Notes: generated by a model not told the origin, from the sequence alone. A stretch of DNA of 46,675 nucleotides from Rhizophagus sp. LPA8_4_AMF (GCA_021464525.1 JADRCO010000164.1:1-46675); one strand, 5' to 3'; positions 10,801 through 22,169 are shown, counted from the stretch's first letter. Made by a program: numbers and translations.

Positions 10801-12936
10801 TTTTTATTTATATAGATGATTATGTTAGAAAATTGCCTCGTAAAGAATGTTTCCTAAATCAAAATTACACTTCAACACTACAATATCATATTACCTCAAA
10901 AGAATATAAAGAAGGACGTAATGATGATGGAATTAAATTTAGAGCGTTTAAAGTCAATTTGAATTTTAATAAGATTAAATTTTACAGTATGATTTGGGAA
11001 ACATTCAAATTTATTATATATTTTATTATTAAAAAATTCGAAGATTGGTTCAAGAAAGATATTGAAAATCAACCATTAAATTTACGAGTAGTTCCACTTC
11101 CTAATTTTACTACAAATAGTGCTTCAGAACAGAATAAACCAAATCTTCCTTTAAATATTTTTTTTTTCTTATTCATACCACGATGGTACAAAATTGGTCG
11201 GAATGAGAAGAATAAGTTGAGCCCTTTTGCTAGAGTAGTGCACTATGAGAATAATGATGATATTTATGACAATCCAGCAACCGAAGCAATTATAGATTTT
11301 CGTTGGAAAAGAGCAAGAACTTACTTTTTTCTTCTCTTCCTTCGATTTCTTCTCTATGTTCTTTGTTTTGGATTAGTCACTTGGGCATATTTGGATCATA
11401 GCGTTAATATAAGTGTAAATCTTTTAATTACGCTCATTGTTATATTTTATTATTTAGCAACTTATTTATTCATTAGTGAAGTTATACAAATGTGTCATTA
11501 TTTGAGAAAATATATTGATGATATACATAACTTTTTTGATATATTTTCAATTACACTTCCTGTGATAGCAATGTCATTTATGGTTAGAGATTTTCGATTT
11601 TCTGATGGTTTTAGAAGTGTTGAAAACATTGATACTGGATTACTTGCGTTGATATCTTTTTCGGCTTTTTTTCTTTGGATTGAAGCGGTTAGTTTTTTTG
11701 TTTTACAATTTTGCATTTATATCAACAAATATAATAATTTAGTAAATTTTAAAATTTTTAATAGATTATGTATCTCCGCTTAATACCAAGTATACAAATT
11801 ATATAATTATATTTCTTCATGGAAATGATGAGCAATTATTAATAGCTATTGTTTTTTTTTTCTTGATAGAAATCGCCATTTATATTTATTATGTTATAAT
11901 AATTATCAAAACCGTATTTCCATTTATTTTATTTAACGCCATCGTAATAATTGCATTTGCACATATAATGTATTTATTACATTTATTAAAAGTTTTTAAT
12001 AATTAATTTTTATTCATTTTTAAATGTAAAATAACAAAAAAATGATTTATTTATATAGGCATATTCTGCTTTATGATCCAGAGAATATTAAGAATATTAA
12101 AACTAAAGATTCAACATTTAGTGGAACTGCTACGAATCCTTTAAACGGACAAGAACTTAATATTGAAATGAAAGCTGATTTTAGTTCTACAGATCGCAAT
12201 GATAATCCATTTTCATATTTTCCTACAGCAATAGTAGCTACATATTATTGGCTTAGTGGTAATTATGTTCAAAGAGACTCATTTGATTTTTGGGCTGTTG
12301 AAGTATTTACCTTGATCGCCAGTGTCCTTTTAGTAACTATTCTGCAAAATATGTTCATCGCTTTTATGAGGTAAGTCGTATATCAATATTAATTTATTAG
12401 AATGTAATAAATTTTATTTATATATATATATTTTTTTAACTTAATACTTATTTAGTGGTGTGTACGAAAAAGCAGAAACTAAAGGTAGACAAGCTTTATT
12501 AAGATTTAGAGCGAAGCAAATAGCAAATTATGAAGCATTAAATCAAGTTCATTTTCCACCTATTAAACGTGATCCAAAATATATTTATTATATGTGTCGA
12601 CCAGAAAATTTTAAAACGTGGTATGAGGATAGAAAAAATGATGAGCCTATTTTTAAGGGTTTTGAAAAAAAATCTACTTTTGCAAAATACGTTTTTGAAG
12701 AAAAGGATTATGATAAAGTTTCACTTTGGAAATATGATATTGATATTGAAGAAGAAATTAAAAAGTTCGAAATAATGAAGAAAAGTTTAAATGATAATAT
12801 CGAAAATTTGATAAAAAATTTTGATCAAAAAAATGAAATTGAAAAGTTTAAAACAAATAAGGAGAGTTTTAATGATATAGATAATTTGATAAAAAATCTC
12901 AAAAATCTTGAAAAAATTCGAACATCGAAAAAATGA
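7819..12936 (+). CDS. TRP-like ion channel (Ion_trans type) with beta-propeller-like N-terminus
   Basis: Exons: 7819-8083, 8147-8848, 8930-9080, 9161-10151, 10251-10545, 10619-10747, 10816-11687, 11765-11789, 11870-11969, 12059-12370, 12456-12936. They sum to 4323 nt, or 1440 residues, and all phases agree. The first ~840 residues look like repeated beta-strand blades (for example QLIVGRSTIQVWHQI). A six-helix channel core follows: S1 near FFLLFLRFLLYVLCFGLVTW (~residue 1012), S4-S5 around LWIEA/IMYLRLIPK, S5 with VFPFILFNAIVIIAFAHIM, a pore loop YYWLSGNY, S6 ending LVTILQNMFIAFMSGVYE. The tail is charged and helical (EEIKKFEIMKKSLNDN). It should conduct cations across a membrane; ion and gating are unknown. 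The intron at 8084 is 63 nt without stops, and 10546 is a GC donor. It is a distant paralog of the minus-strand gene ending at 29443. Confidence 0.85.
11765..11789 (+). other. 25-nt microexon of the channel gene
   Basis: Between a GTTAGT donor at 11688 and an acceptor AG at 11868 a 25-nt exon is needed to restore the S4-S5 sequence. It encodes IMYLRLIP plus one base. It is bounded by TTTTTAATAG on the left and GTATAC on the right. Joining without it breaks the frame or deletes the LYLRL-type element that this channel family has. Confidence 0.75.
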
Positions 12937-12945
12937 TAATGGTGC

Positions 12946-12951
12946 AATAAA
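12946..12951 (+). terminator. Poly(A) signal of the channel gene
   Basis: AATAAA lies 9 bp after the TGA stop at 12934-12936. Confidence 0.5.
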
Positions 12952-14835
12952 ATATTAACTTTATATACTGTATAAATATATATTTAGCTAGTTGTATTAT
13001 ATCATATGTATTTTCTAAATTTCTAAATTTAAATAAAATAATCAGTTATTTTTTAAACTTTGGTACAGTAACTGACGTTTGACGATTAATAGTGTTATGA
13101 AGTTCGTTATAAGTAAACTTAATAACTGATAACTTTCGCTCGATATAGCGAACTATTAGTAAAATCTCGTTATTAATAACAAGTTTTGACCGTATTTTGA
13201 TTTAAAGTTTATTCCATTTGAATATTTAATAATCCGCCCTTAAATTTTTGTGTTTTAATAAATTTTTCGTGTACCATACGTTTTTTAATCGCTAGGATAT
13301 GTCAAGCACGAGATATAGCCAATAAAATCTATTTCACGTGACTAATTAAACGTGATAAACAGATAGTGATAGAAAAAGGTTCGACTTGAGTCGGTCCGTT
13401 CCATTTCGGTTTGGTACTTCGGTTCTAAATCGGTTTTTATAAATTTTGGTATGTACTGACTCGGATCCGGACTGAACTGATATAAACTGATACCGAATGA
13501 GTCGTTACCATCCCTATAAGCAGACTGCAGACAAAAAAACCTTCAAATTTAACTGCTGTAAAATTACATTTTTGAAGGAATACTTTGACATTAATAAAAT
13601 TATAGTAAGTAAATAAACATTATTGTTTATTGTATATGACTGCATAGAATATGTATTTTTGGATAATACACTTTTTCTATGCCCTATAAAATTTTTCTGT
13701 GATGTAAAAATTCCGTGATTTGAGACATTTACGAAAAATCTAAGCAACTCCATGTTTGTAGTTATAAATTTCGTGAATATTATATAATACATTTAATAAT
13801 TTAAGTATAATAATCACATATATTTATGTTAAAATCATTCATAGATCATATTACATAACTTTTCTGAGATAACAAAAAAAAAATTTATTTTTTGTCTTCA
13901 ATTTAGTATCTGTTACGGCGTTACTATATCATACGTGATTGCCATATATCATATATCCATCCACAAATATCACATTTACTAATACTAAAAAGGAAAGCAT
14001 AAAAAATTTTGAAAAATTAGGAAGAACAAGATAAAATAAAAAGTTTTTTTAACTATTAAATATCATGGTAAATTTGTAAAATATAACATGACTACATTTA
14101 TTATTTCAAATTTTAGCATTAAAATAATAAATTCTTTAATCAATAAAATTATGTTACTATTATGATTTTTAATGTAATATATGAAATAATAGCAATATAG
14201 TCATTTTGCAAATAGCTGTAATATCAGAATGCCACATAAAAATTTCATGTGGATTGGAGCAGAAGATAAAATAGCTATAAAGATATGATTTGGTCCTTTT
14301 GAGATCATTGGTATCCTTTGCTGTAAAGACAAGATTTTTGAGCACTTTGATACTAAGGTTTCCTTTAGTTCATTGAACTTGAAAATTGCTTGAGCTTGAG
14401 TATTAATAGTTTGAGCAGCCATTTTTTAGTTGTATATACATAACATCTAGATAAACTTCAATTGTAATTCACAATTTTTTATGTAAAGTAGGTAGTGTCA
14501 TTAGCCTAGCTGATTAAGCTTATAAACTAATTTAATAAGATTCTGGTTGGAATAGAAGTTACTCTTTATCATGAAACAAATTGGAACAATAAGACGTATT
14601 TAGGGGTGAAAAATAAAACTTTCTCTGAAAATTTTTTTCTACAAAAAGTTATAAATATCTGTTCCACTTGTTCCATTTATCCTACCAGGATCCCAAATAT
14701 TTAATATATAAGTCATAACTGATCTGCACTTTTTGCTTCTTTTAAAATTGATGTAATCTGCTAAAAATCAAATTATCATGTCTAATTTAACCTCAATTTG
14801 CTAAAACTAAAATTATACCTTTTAAATTATTTGTT
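12952..14835. other. Intergenic, with decayed dispersed repeat sequence
   Basis: No gene is supported. 13375-13500 holds low-complexity CGGTT/GGTTCGG-type sequence of repeat character. 13665-13757 is a copy (minus orientation) of the ~80-bp dispersed repeat also at 33800-33912 and 34655-34740. The rest is AT-rich. Confidence 0.5.
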
Positions 14836-15215
14836 GATACCTTTTTTATATGAAATTATTATAAAATCATACATTGCAGTATCGCGATGCACTTTTTTAT
14901 ATGGAATTGTTATAAAAAATGTGCATTGTGATATTGTAATGCACTTTTTTATATGAAATTGTTATAAAAAATATGTGTTATAATATCATAATGCACTTTT
15001 TATATAAAATTGTTATAAAAAAGTGCATTACAATATTGTAACGCACTTTTTTTATATAAAATTATTATAATAAAATGTATTATAACATCGCAATGCACTT
15101 TTTTATATAAAATCGTTATAAAAAAGTGCATCATAACATCACGATACACTTTTTTATATGAAATTATTATAAAAAATATATTATAATATTATAATGCATT
15201 TTTTTATATAAAAAA
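14836..15215. repeat. ~52-bp tandem repeat of hairpin-forming units
   Basis: About seven units share GCACTTTTTTATAT-AAATTGTTATAAAAAAGTGC followed by an AT-rich link with an AATATTGTAAT-like word. The GCACTTTTTTATA and TATAAAAAAGTGC halves are inverted, so each unit can fold on itself. Divergence between units is moderate. No coding signal. Confidence 0.75.
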
Positions 15216-15530
15216 GCAAATATATAATATATTATATAAATATTTTAAGAAAGTATCAAATTTGCTCAAAAATATTTGATGACTTTATAAAAATCAGTAT
15301 AATTTGTGAAAACTCAAGAATATGACATTTTTTAAATTTGACTTAATTTGCTAAAACTTTAAATTATAAGTTTAAGCTAAATTTGGTCAAATCTGCAAAA
15401 ATTCAAATGTGACTTATATTAGAGATGTCCAGAGTCTTATCCTAGCTACCTCTCTTTTTTTTCTTATTATTTCCTTTCCTTTTCTTATTTTTCCTGATTT
15501 TTGGTAGTAGTTTTATAGGTCAGATAATGG

Positions 15531-15647
15531 GCAGATAAGGATAAGTATGAGATTATCCTTAGGGTCATCTGCTTTCCTAAAGGAAAATATAGGTCTGCAA
15601 AACCACCAGCTGAAGTATATAGCATCCACTATACACGTCCAGCCTAA
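15531..15647 (+). pseudogene. Possible short coding relic
   Basis: A stop-free run of 38 codons reads DKDKYEIILRVICFPKGKYR then SAKPPAEVYSIHYTRPA, ending at TAA 15645. Its composition is more protein-like than the surrounding DNA. I cannot name the family, and it may be chance. Confidence 0.2.
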
Positions 15648-15734
15648 TGACAAAGAAGAATCTTTAAGATTCATAAGTATTATATATTCTATAAATCTTA
15701 GATTTTTTTTAATATTATTGAATGGTTACTAATT

Positions 15735-17660
15735 GTTTTTTTTTTTTTATAAGTTCAGTGGATTTTTAAAGAACGGAAAAAGTTGTAAGTTGACTTTAGA
15801 TTTAGATTCACTTTTATAGTAATTTTAATTTCAACTTTGATTTTGAACTTTAATAATTTTTTTGTAAGATGTTTCAATTTAACTTCAGATTGGTTGGAAT
15901 TTTTTATTTATTATGACAGACTTGAACTTAATTTTTTTAGATATAATAAATCTGGAGTTTTAACTTAAAAATACAAAATTTTGTCTTAAGCTAGAATTAA
16001 ACTAGTTAAAACAAACAAATGCTTTCTATTTGAATAAGACTTTTAAAAAAAGTGTTAAAATTTTTTTTATTTTCAGATGGATTTGAACTTGAATTTTAGG
16101 TATGGTATATCAAAATAGATTTAAATTTTTTCTTGGAAAGTATAAACTTAAAAGATTTGGAAGTTAATTTTTTTCTTAAGAAATATTTCATAAAAGTTTT
16201 TTTTTTTTTTGTAGATTTTGGTTTTTTTTAGGCAGATAATGATATTTTATGATTGAATAGTAAATTTTTTATTACACATACCTCTTATTTACTATATAAT
16301 TGATCTTTTAAAGCTTTTTTTTTAACTTTGAATTTTTTCCTTTCTTTTACCTTTCTCTTTCTTCACTTTCCTTCTCCTTTTTCTTTTCTTATTCGCTTTC
16401 ATTTTTTTTTTTGCTTCTCATACTTTTTATTAAAAACGTTAACAAAATATAAATTATTTTTTACTTTTTTTAGGTTCTTTTAGTCTTCTTTTTAGTCTAC
16501 TGAATGCAAAAATTTGGTAAATTTTCAGTTTTTTCTTTATTTAACAGTTCATTTTCTTTCTTTTTTTAGGCGATTCTCTTAAATATGGGATTTTGATAAG
16601 AAAATTTTTATTTTTTTTTTTAATAATTTAATTTTAATGAACTTTACTAAATTCATTTTTTCAGTTTCTTTTCTTTTAGATTTTGCCAATTTTCTCTAGA
16701 AATAAAAGTAGATATTTGATTTTGTTTTATTATTTTAAGTTTAATGGCTCTCTTTATAAAAATATTGGTATTTATTATCTATTCTTTCACTTTTTTGTTT
16801 CTGTTATTTTTTTTACTAACTTTTATCTTTTCTTTTTTAGGTTTTTGACTTTTCTTTTTTTTAGATTCTGGCAATTTTCTTTCTTTTAGGTTTTAACAAT
16901 CAATTTTTTTTATTATTTAAAATTTTTGTTTTATTTTCCTTTACTAATGTTCATTTATTTTCTTTCTTTGAATTTCAAATAACTCTTAGAAATTTGTAAA
17001 TGTCTTTTCATTAATTTTTTATTTTAACAAAATGTTTAACAACATTTCATTTTTTTAGGTATTTTTTAGACATATGGAATTTAGTGTAATCATTATATTT
17101 TACTTTAATTTGTTCATTTAATGAACTGCTAACTAACAGTTATGTTTTTCTTTTATGAGTGATCCTTTAAGTTTTTTGGATAAAATTTCTTTATTTAAAT
17201 TAATTATTTTAGTTAAATATAGTATGTTAATGTTTCATTTTCTTTTTTTAGATAACTGAAAAATGTGTATAAATTCAGTGAAAAAATAAACTTCTTAATT
17301 TCTCTAATAAAATATTAGGTAGTTCAGCTTTTTGAATGCAAGTATGCTATTTTTTTAAAATTTCTTTATTTCAATTATTAATTTCTTTTTTTTTTTTTTT
17401 TTTTAGACAGCCTAAACACACAGTATCTTGGTAAGAAATTGGCCAAATCTGAATATATAAAATATGTAAGTTTAGTAAAAAGGAATTTAAAACTTTAAAA
17501 AAAATGTTTTAACTTTTTTTTTGTTTTTTTTTGTAAAGAAATTGGTTCTGATGTGAATACTAGAATCCCAGCTAAATAAATTTTGAAAAAAAATTTGAAT
17601 ATTTATTTCTTTTTAAGATACAGATCATGTGATTATGAAATTGTTGTAACTTTTTTTATT
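15735..17660 (+). other. Long T-rich (pyrimidine-rich) tract without genes
   Basis: For about 1.9 kb the plus strand is dominated by T, with many TTTTTTAG words (for example near 16215, 16470, 16565, 16835, 16858, 17055, 17247, 17400). They resemble a row of splice acceptors. No open frame with convincing composition is present. Confidence 0.6.
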
Positions 17661-17665
17661 TACTA

Positions 17666-17854
17666 CAGTCAACCCCCTTTATAGACACCTTCTATACAAT
17701 CATATCATATAAATCTTTTTATTATAAGCACACCTTTCATAAGAACTAGCATATATTAATACTATATAAAAATCCCTATATATAGGCACTATTTACTATA
17801 ATCACACTTTTTATTTTTGGTTTTGAGGGGTGTGTCTGTAGAGGGAGTTGACTG
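17666..17854. mobile_element. 189-bp Tc1/mariner-type (pogo-like) MITE
   Basis: The left end is CAGTCAACCCCCTTTATAG and the right end, reverse complemented, is CAGTCAACTCCCTCTACAG. Both ends abut TA (17664-17665 and 17855-17856), the duplication expected for Tc1/mariner elements. There is no coding capacity. Confidence 0.8.
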
Positions 17855-17856
17855 TA

Positions 17857-19218
17857 TATATTAAATAGATTTAATATGTATATATTTAAGTATTTAATAA
17901 ATTTGGAATTAAAACTTATATAATATAATTAAATTAATATATATTAAAAATATTAAAATTAAATTCAAAAATAAATTGGATATTTTTAAACCATAATTCA
18001 GCTTAAAATTTTGTGTTGAATATATTACTAATATTTGTTTTATTTAAATATAAGATGATTGGCATTTGAATTGCACCAAAAAATTTGACCTTAATTTGAC
18101 TCAGATTATATCATTATTCAACTTATATTTGATCTGATCAAATTTAAGTCAAATTGTTCTATTTTGACTGGTATTTTTATATTATAAAAATATTTTTTAA
18201 CAGTAATTTTAAATTTTATAATTTTTTGTTTACTAATTTTAATACATATTTTTACTACTTTAATCAAATAAAATTAACTTTCTTTATTAATTAAAAGTTA
18301 TTTAGTAAAGTAAAATTACTTATATATTAATTTTTATAAGTATAATACTTGTAAAATTATTCATATTTTTCATAATGATACTAACTTTAAATTTTTATTT
18401 TCCAGTTTACTAATTTTAGAGTATAATTTCACTACTTTGGTTAAATGAAATTAACTTTCTTTATTAATTAAAATCTATTTAGCAGAATCAAAACTATTTA
18501 TATATTAATTTTATGAATATAAGTATAATACTTGTGAAAAAACTTACATTTTTCATAATAGTACTAACTTGCAAATTTTTTTTTCTGTTGTTAACTTTCT
18601 AAAATATTTAAAAAGTATAAAGTTTTTACAAATGTAAGTTTTTTATTAAAAATGGTAAAAAAAAATACAATTTTTTATCAAAAAAAAATTAAAAGAATTA
18701 TGATATTGAAAAAAATAAATTATTTAAGATATTGTAAATTATCAATTTTATTTATTATAAACAAATTTTTTACATATTACTAATTTTATGGAATATAGTA
18801 TATATATAAGTTTAATAAATTTTATGTTATATTACACATTTATAAATATGACTACTTTAAAATTTTTGCCTTTTGCTAAGCAAAATAATAGATGATTTCA
18901 TAAAAAATTTCATATGATATGATGGTTAAGCAAATTTTGTTGTTATATATATATTGTTTGAGATCCTGCTTGATTAATAGCTTTTTTTGAATGTTTAACT
19001 AATGGTTGAATGCATGGCTAGTTAGATGGCATCTTTTCTTGTTAATGTTATTAGTTTTACTAATAAAATTTCATATTTCTTTTTTTACAGATATCAAATA
19101 GAAACAATAATACAATAAATAAATAATTCTATACAATGTATTTACAGTGTTATTACCCAAAATCTCAGAAAGATTTTCAATAAAAATATAATATCACATC
19201 TAGACAGTTCCTCCTTTT
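17857..19218. other. Intergenic AT-rich DNA
   Basis: Two related segments (about 18240-18370 and 18415-18560) share words such as TTAACTTTCTTTATTAATTAAAA, so a diverged tandem duplication of ~180 bp is likely. No gene is seen. Confidence 0.45.
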
Positions 19219-20154
19219 TCAATATGGTAAAAAGATCAATCCATACATAGAAGCACCATTATAGTTATAAATGTTAAGTAATCTGGTAATTGATACTGTT
19301 GCTAAGGCAGTTGATAGCTTTGTCTGCCAGAAATTGTCTGATAATAAATAACCACTGCAGATAGCTTGTAGTGCAATTGAGCTTGTAATGAGAATAAGCA
19401 TAAATAATCTTCTCATGACAAAGAAGAAAGTTTGTTGTCCTGATTTACCTTCTTCACTCTTTTTTTCTAGATCTATATCTCCAATTCTAAACAATACTTT
19501 TATTAATAGTATTTCTATGAAACCTAACACTATGACTAATATTAGGAAGATCTTTCTAATCGACTTCAACATAAAATGGATTTTACATTTGCTATATGAA
19601 AATGAACTTACACAGAAATCAGTATCAAAGCGAGTTCTGATAGAATTTGAACAAAACATGAAAAGTAGGAAGTTGATTGTCAAAAATGCACTAATAAAAC
19701 ATTGCCGTTGGATTAACTTCATTTTTGCCCCAGAATGCACATTTTCATCAGTCCGAGATGTATTTACATTTTCATCAGTCTGAGATGTATTTACGTTTAC
19801 ATCAGTCTGAGATGTATTTACATTTTCATCAGTCTGAGATGTATTTACATTTGCATCAGTCTGAGAATTCTCATAGGTCAAAAGAAGTACGTAGATTATC
19901 ACCATTAAAAACAATAACACGATCGGAGAAATGATTGTGTTGATCTTATGAGTTGCGAGCCATTCCATAAATAAAGAATAAAAGTTTATAGCGTGTAACG
20001 AACCAAAAACAAGAGCATCGTCCACTATACTTTTGAGTGATTTTGCCGTTCTTTTGGTGTCTTTCACAGTTTCGATTTGTGTTGCAATAACGGTCACTGC
20101 AAATCCGGTAATAAAATCTCCCCAGAAATCGCTAAATGGCTCATAATCTGTCAT
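19219..20154 (-). CDS. Multi-pass membrane protein with 9-residue acidic repeats
   Basis: A single exon of 311 residues starts with MTDYEPFSDFWGDFITGFAV. Hydrophobic segments lie near residues 78-93 (IISPIVLLFLMVIIYVLLL), about 155-170 (FISAFLTINFLLFMFC), about 201-219 (IFLILVIVLGFIEILLIKVL) and about 247-266 (RRLFMLILITSSIALQ). Between the first two lie five copies of S(Q/R)TD(E/A/V)NVNT. A Cys-rich loop (FCVSSFSYSKCK) precedes the third helix, suggesting a disulfide-bearing lumenal loop. It resembles a multicopy glomeromycete membrane family; function unknown. The frame is intact over its full length and the first ATG follows an A/T-rich leader. Neighbours give no functional hint. Confidence 0.7.
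   Translation of the reverse strand: MTDYEPFSDFWGDFITGFAVTVIATQIETVKDTKRTAKSLKSIVDDALVFGSLHAINFYSLFMEWLATHKINTIISPIVLLFLMVIIYVLLLTYENSQTDANVNTSQTDENVNTSQTDVNVNTSQTDENVNTSRTDENVHSGAKMKLIQRQCFISAFLTINFLLFMFCSNSIRTRFDTDFCVSSFSYSKCKIHFMLKSIRKIFLILVIVLGFIEILLIKVLFRIGDIDLEKKSEEGKSGQQTFFFVMRRLFMLILITSSIALQAICSGYLLSDNFWQTKLSTALATVSITRLLNIYNYNGASMYGLIFLPY
19736..19865 (-). repeat. 27-bp minisatellite inside the membrane-protein gene
   Basis: Five in-frame units of 27 bp encode the acidic nonapeptide repeat. Unit changes are mostly single bases (for example the R for Q, and A or V for E). Because the unit is a multiple of three, copy changes keep the frame. Confidence 0.85.
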
Positions 20155-20785
20155 TTTTTTTACTACAGCAGCATACGATACTATTGTATATCAGATATCG
20201 TAAATGGTAATGAAAAAATGAAAGAAGAGTAAATTGGGTTCAAGGTTTGGAGTAATTGTATTTTAACCAAAAAATACAAATTATGCACCAAATTTGTTTA
20301 TACACTATCATATTCGATAGTATTTTCTTGTAGATTTTCTATAGGAAATAGCAGGAAATGAAATAGCCAGAAATAACATCATTTAAATTTCAGCATGCAT
20401 GAAGGCGTTTCCCTATTAGATCATACCCCGTGATATGCAGAAATTTTCGAATTTTTTATTTTGAATTTTACATTCATATATTTTTTTTTTTTTACTTAAT
20501 TTAATTAAAAAACAATACTTAGCGTCTTAGCCTGTATTGAATTGTGAACACGTGATTCATCTGCATTCATCGGCATCTAATCCATATTCTTTATAGTTAA
20601 GACCCACTTTAATAATCAGTTATTAACATTAAACATACATATAATTTGTGTTATTATTATAAACTACACAGCGTAAAGAATGGTCATTATATATAACTAA
20701 ATTTAATTTTATTATAGCTAGTTACGCAAAATAATTTTATTTGTATACTCAAAGGTATTTGTTCTTTTAAAATGTATGCTTACTA
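20155..20785. other. Intergenic; putative upstream region of the membrane-protein gene
   Basis: No gene or repeat is recognised. The stretch contains AT-rich DNA and the presumed promoter of the minus-strand gene starting at 20154. Confidence 0.4.
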
Positions 20786-21440
20786 TTAATTTCCATTAAA
20801 TTCTTCTTTATTATATTCAGGAACAGAATCGATAACCCAAACTCCCTTTAAGGTAAAAAATTACTCAGCACATAAATTTTAAAAACACTACACACTTAAT
20901 AATTATTCTTACATACTGTACATACATGCATACCAGCACTTAGTGCAGCCTTTATTCCATTTAAAGCGTAATCAATGATTTAAAGATGGTTGATTATCAA
21001 ACTTTCTCCATGAAGCAATATAATGATAAATCAGGCTTCGGTTTTCCATGTAATATATCAGCATCATCTCCATATGTGATGTGATGTGATCAAACATACT
21101 GTACTAATAGGTTTTCATTGTCTCGCGTAAGTAATACTCTCTCTTGATGAACTAGCTACATAAATTGATTGCACACGAATATTAATTATTTTACAATGCA
21201 TTTAAATTATTAAATATTAAGAATTATTATGTACTGCAATAGGAACAAATATAACTTACTAGAATGCCTGGTTTAAGTTCGACTTTATTGGCATTAAATG
21301 ATTCATTTTTAAGAAAATATTTTACATTAATAATAACTAATATTATAAAATCAATGAATCATTATGATAATAAAATAATACTTATTAAGTAATAAAGTTC
21401 TTCTTTCTTTAAATAAATTCATTGAATTCGACTTCAGCAT
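20786..21440 (-). pseudogene. HAD-type sugar/nucleotide phosphatase relic (HDHD1/GS1-like)
   Basis: The minus strand holds ordered pieces of a HAD hydrolase: NAEVEFNEFI with a stop (~21400-21430), VELKPGIL before a GTAAGT (21260), VASSSRESITYARQ (~21125-21165), YGDDADILHGKPKPDLSLY (~21020-21080, with the GKPxPD motif), DYALNGIKAALSAGMH (20926-20973), and a last exon GVWVIDSVPEY...FNGN ending TAA (20786-20845). The final join, CAT followed by GTATGT and an AAAG acceptor, is a clean phase-0 splice. Members dephosphorylate small phosphates using an N-terminal DxD, which is not visible here. Stops in the middle (after EKV, before IIDYA) mark it as decayed. The family call is good; exon limits are approximate. 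Confidence 0.6.
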
Positions 21441-21930
21441 TAATTTTTATTTCTTTAATATTTTTGATTAAAAATTGCTGCAGACTTTTGAAAATTTAAA
21501 TATAGATATTTGAAAGCATAAAAATCATAACTAATCACTTTGCATCGTAACTGGTAAGTCCGAATAATTCATTCCTTAATTTTGAAGTTATTCGTAAACC
21601 ATACTTTGACAGGATTTTTTGTTTAATTATTGCTTATAAAAACTTAACATATTGCTTATCACTTCCTCGTAAATGAATTCAGTATCCCTGTAAAAATAAA
21701 TATGATAAAATAAGATAATTTATATGTAGCAGTATGCGATATTATCGCATAGTCATGTGTAACTGTGCCTATTACGTAATAGTGATGTATATAGCCATTT
21801 TTCAAATAAATCTTCCCACGCTTCATATCCTTTTTAACTATTTCTCTTTCCTTCTACGTTCCACGATACTATTTTTAACTTTATCGTCAAGAATGGAAGA
21901 TAATTATAGTTTCTCTCACGGTAAAAATTC
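21441..21930. other. Intergenic AT-rich DNA
   Basis: No feature is supported. It may contain the lost 5' part of the HAD relic. Confidence 0.35.
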
Positions 21931-22036
21931 AATTAGGGTTAGAATGCGTTGGCTATAGGATATTTTAGGGTTAAGGTTAGGGTTAGGATGTGTTGGCTAT
22001 AGGGTTTTGGTTGAGGATTTGGTGTATTGGCTATTA
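21931..22036 (+). repeat. Short telomere-like (TTAGGG) tandem repeat
   Basis: AATTAGGGTTAGAATGCGTTGGCTATAG is followed by a second unit with TTAGGGTTAAGGTTAGGGTTAGGATGTGTTGG and a third, weaker GTGTATTGGCTAT unit. The unit period is about 42 bp. The TTAGGG core matches the common fungal telomere repeat. Confidence 0.5.
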
Positions 22037-22169
22037 TAAGCGAGAAGTACTAATATACTGTTTTTCTTTTAAAGGAGCAGAAAATGTATAATGAAGATAA
22101 TTGAACATTCAAGGGGTAATGATATATTATTTTGAAGTAATTCATTAACATATTGTAAATAATTTAGGA

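Noticed and set aside
11688..11869. Single intron joining 11687 directly to 11870, or a donor inside the AGT codon at 11691
   Set aside because: The first breaks the frame; the second uses a poor GTTTTT donor and deletes the S4-S5 element. The microexon explains both.
14201..14422. 73-codon minus-strand frame beginning MAAQTINTQAQAIFKFNELK
   Set aside because: No family, signal or splice context is recognisable, and frames of this length occur by chance; not supported enough to annotate.
16683..16889. Phe-rich 68-codon frame
   Set aside because: It reflects the T-rich tract only.
19388..19934. Two plus-strand frames with HQSEMYLHF repeats
   Set aside because: Antisense shadows of the membrane-protein gene and its minisatellite.
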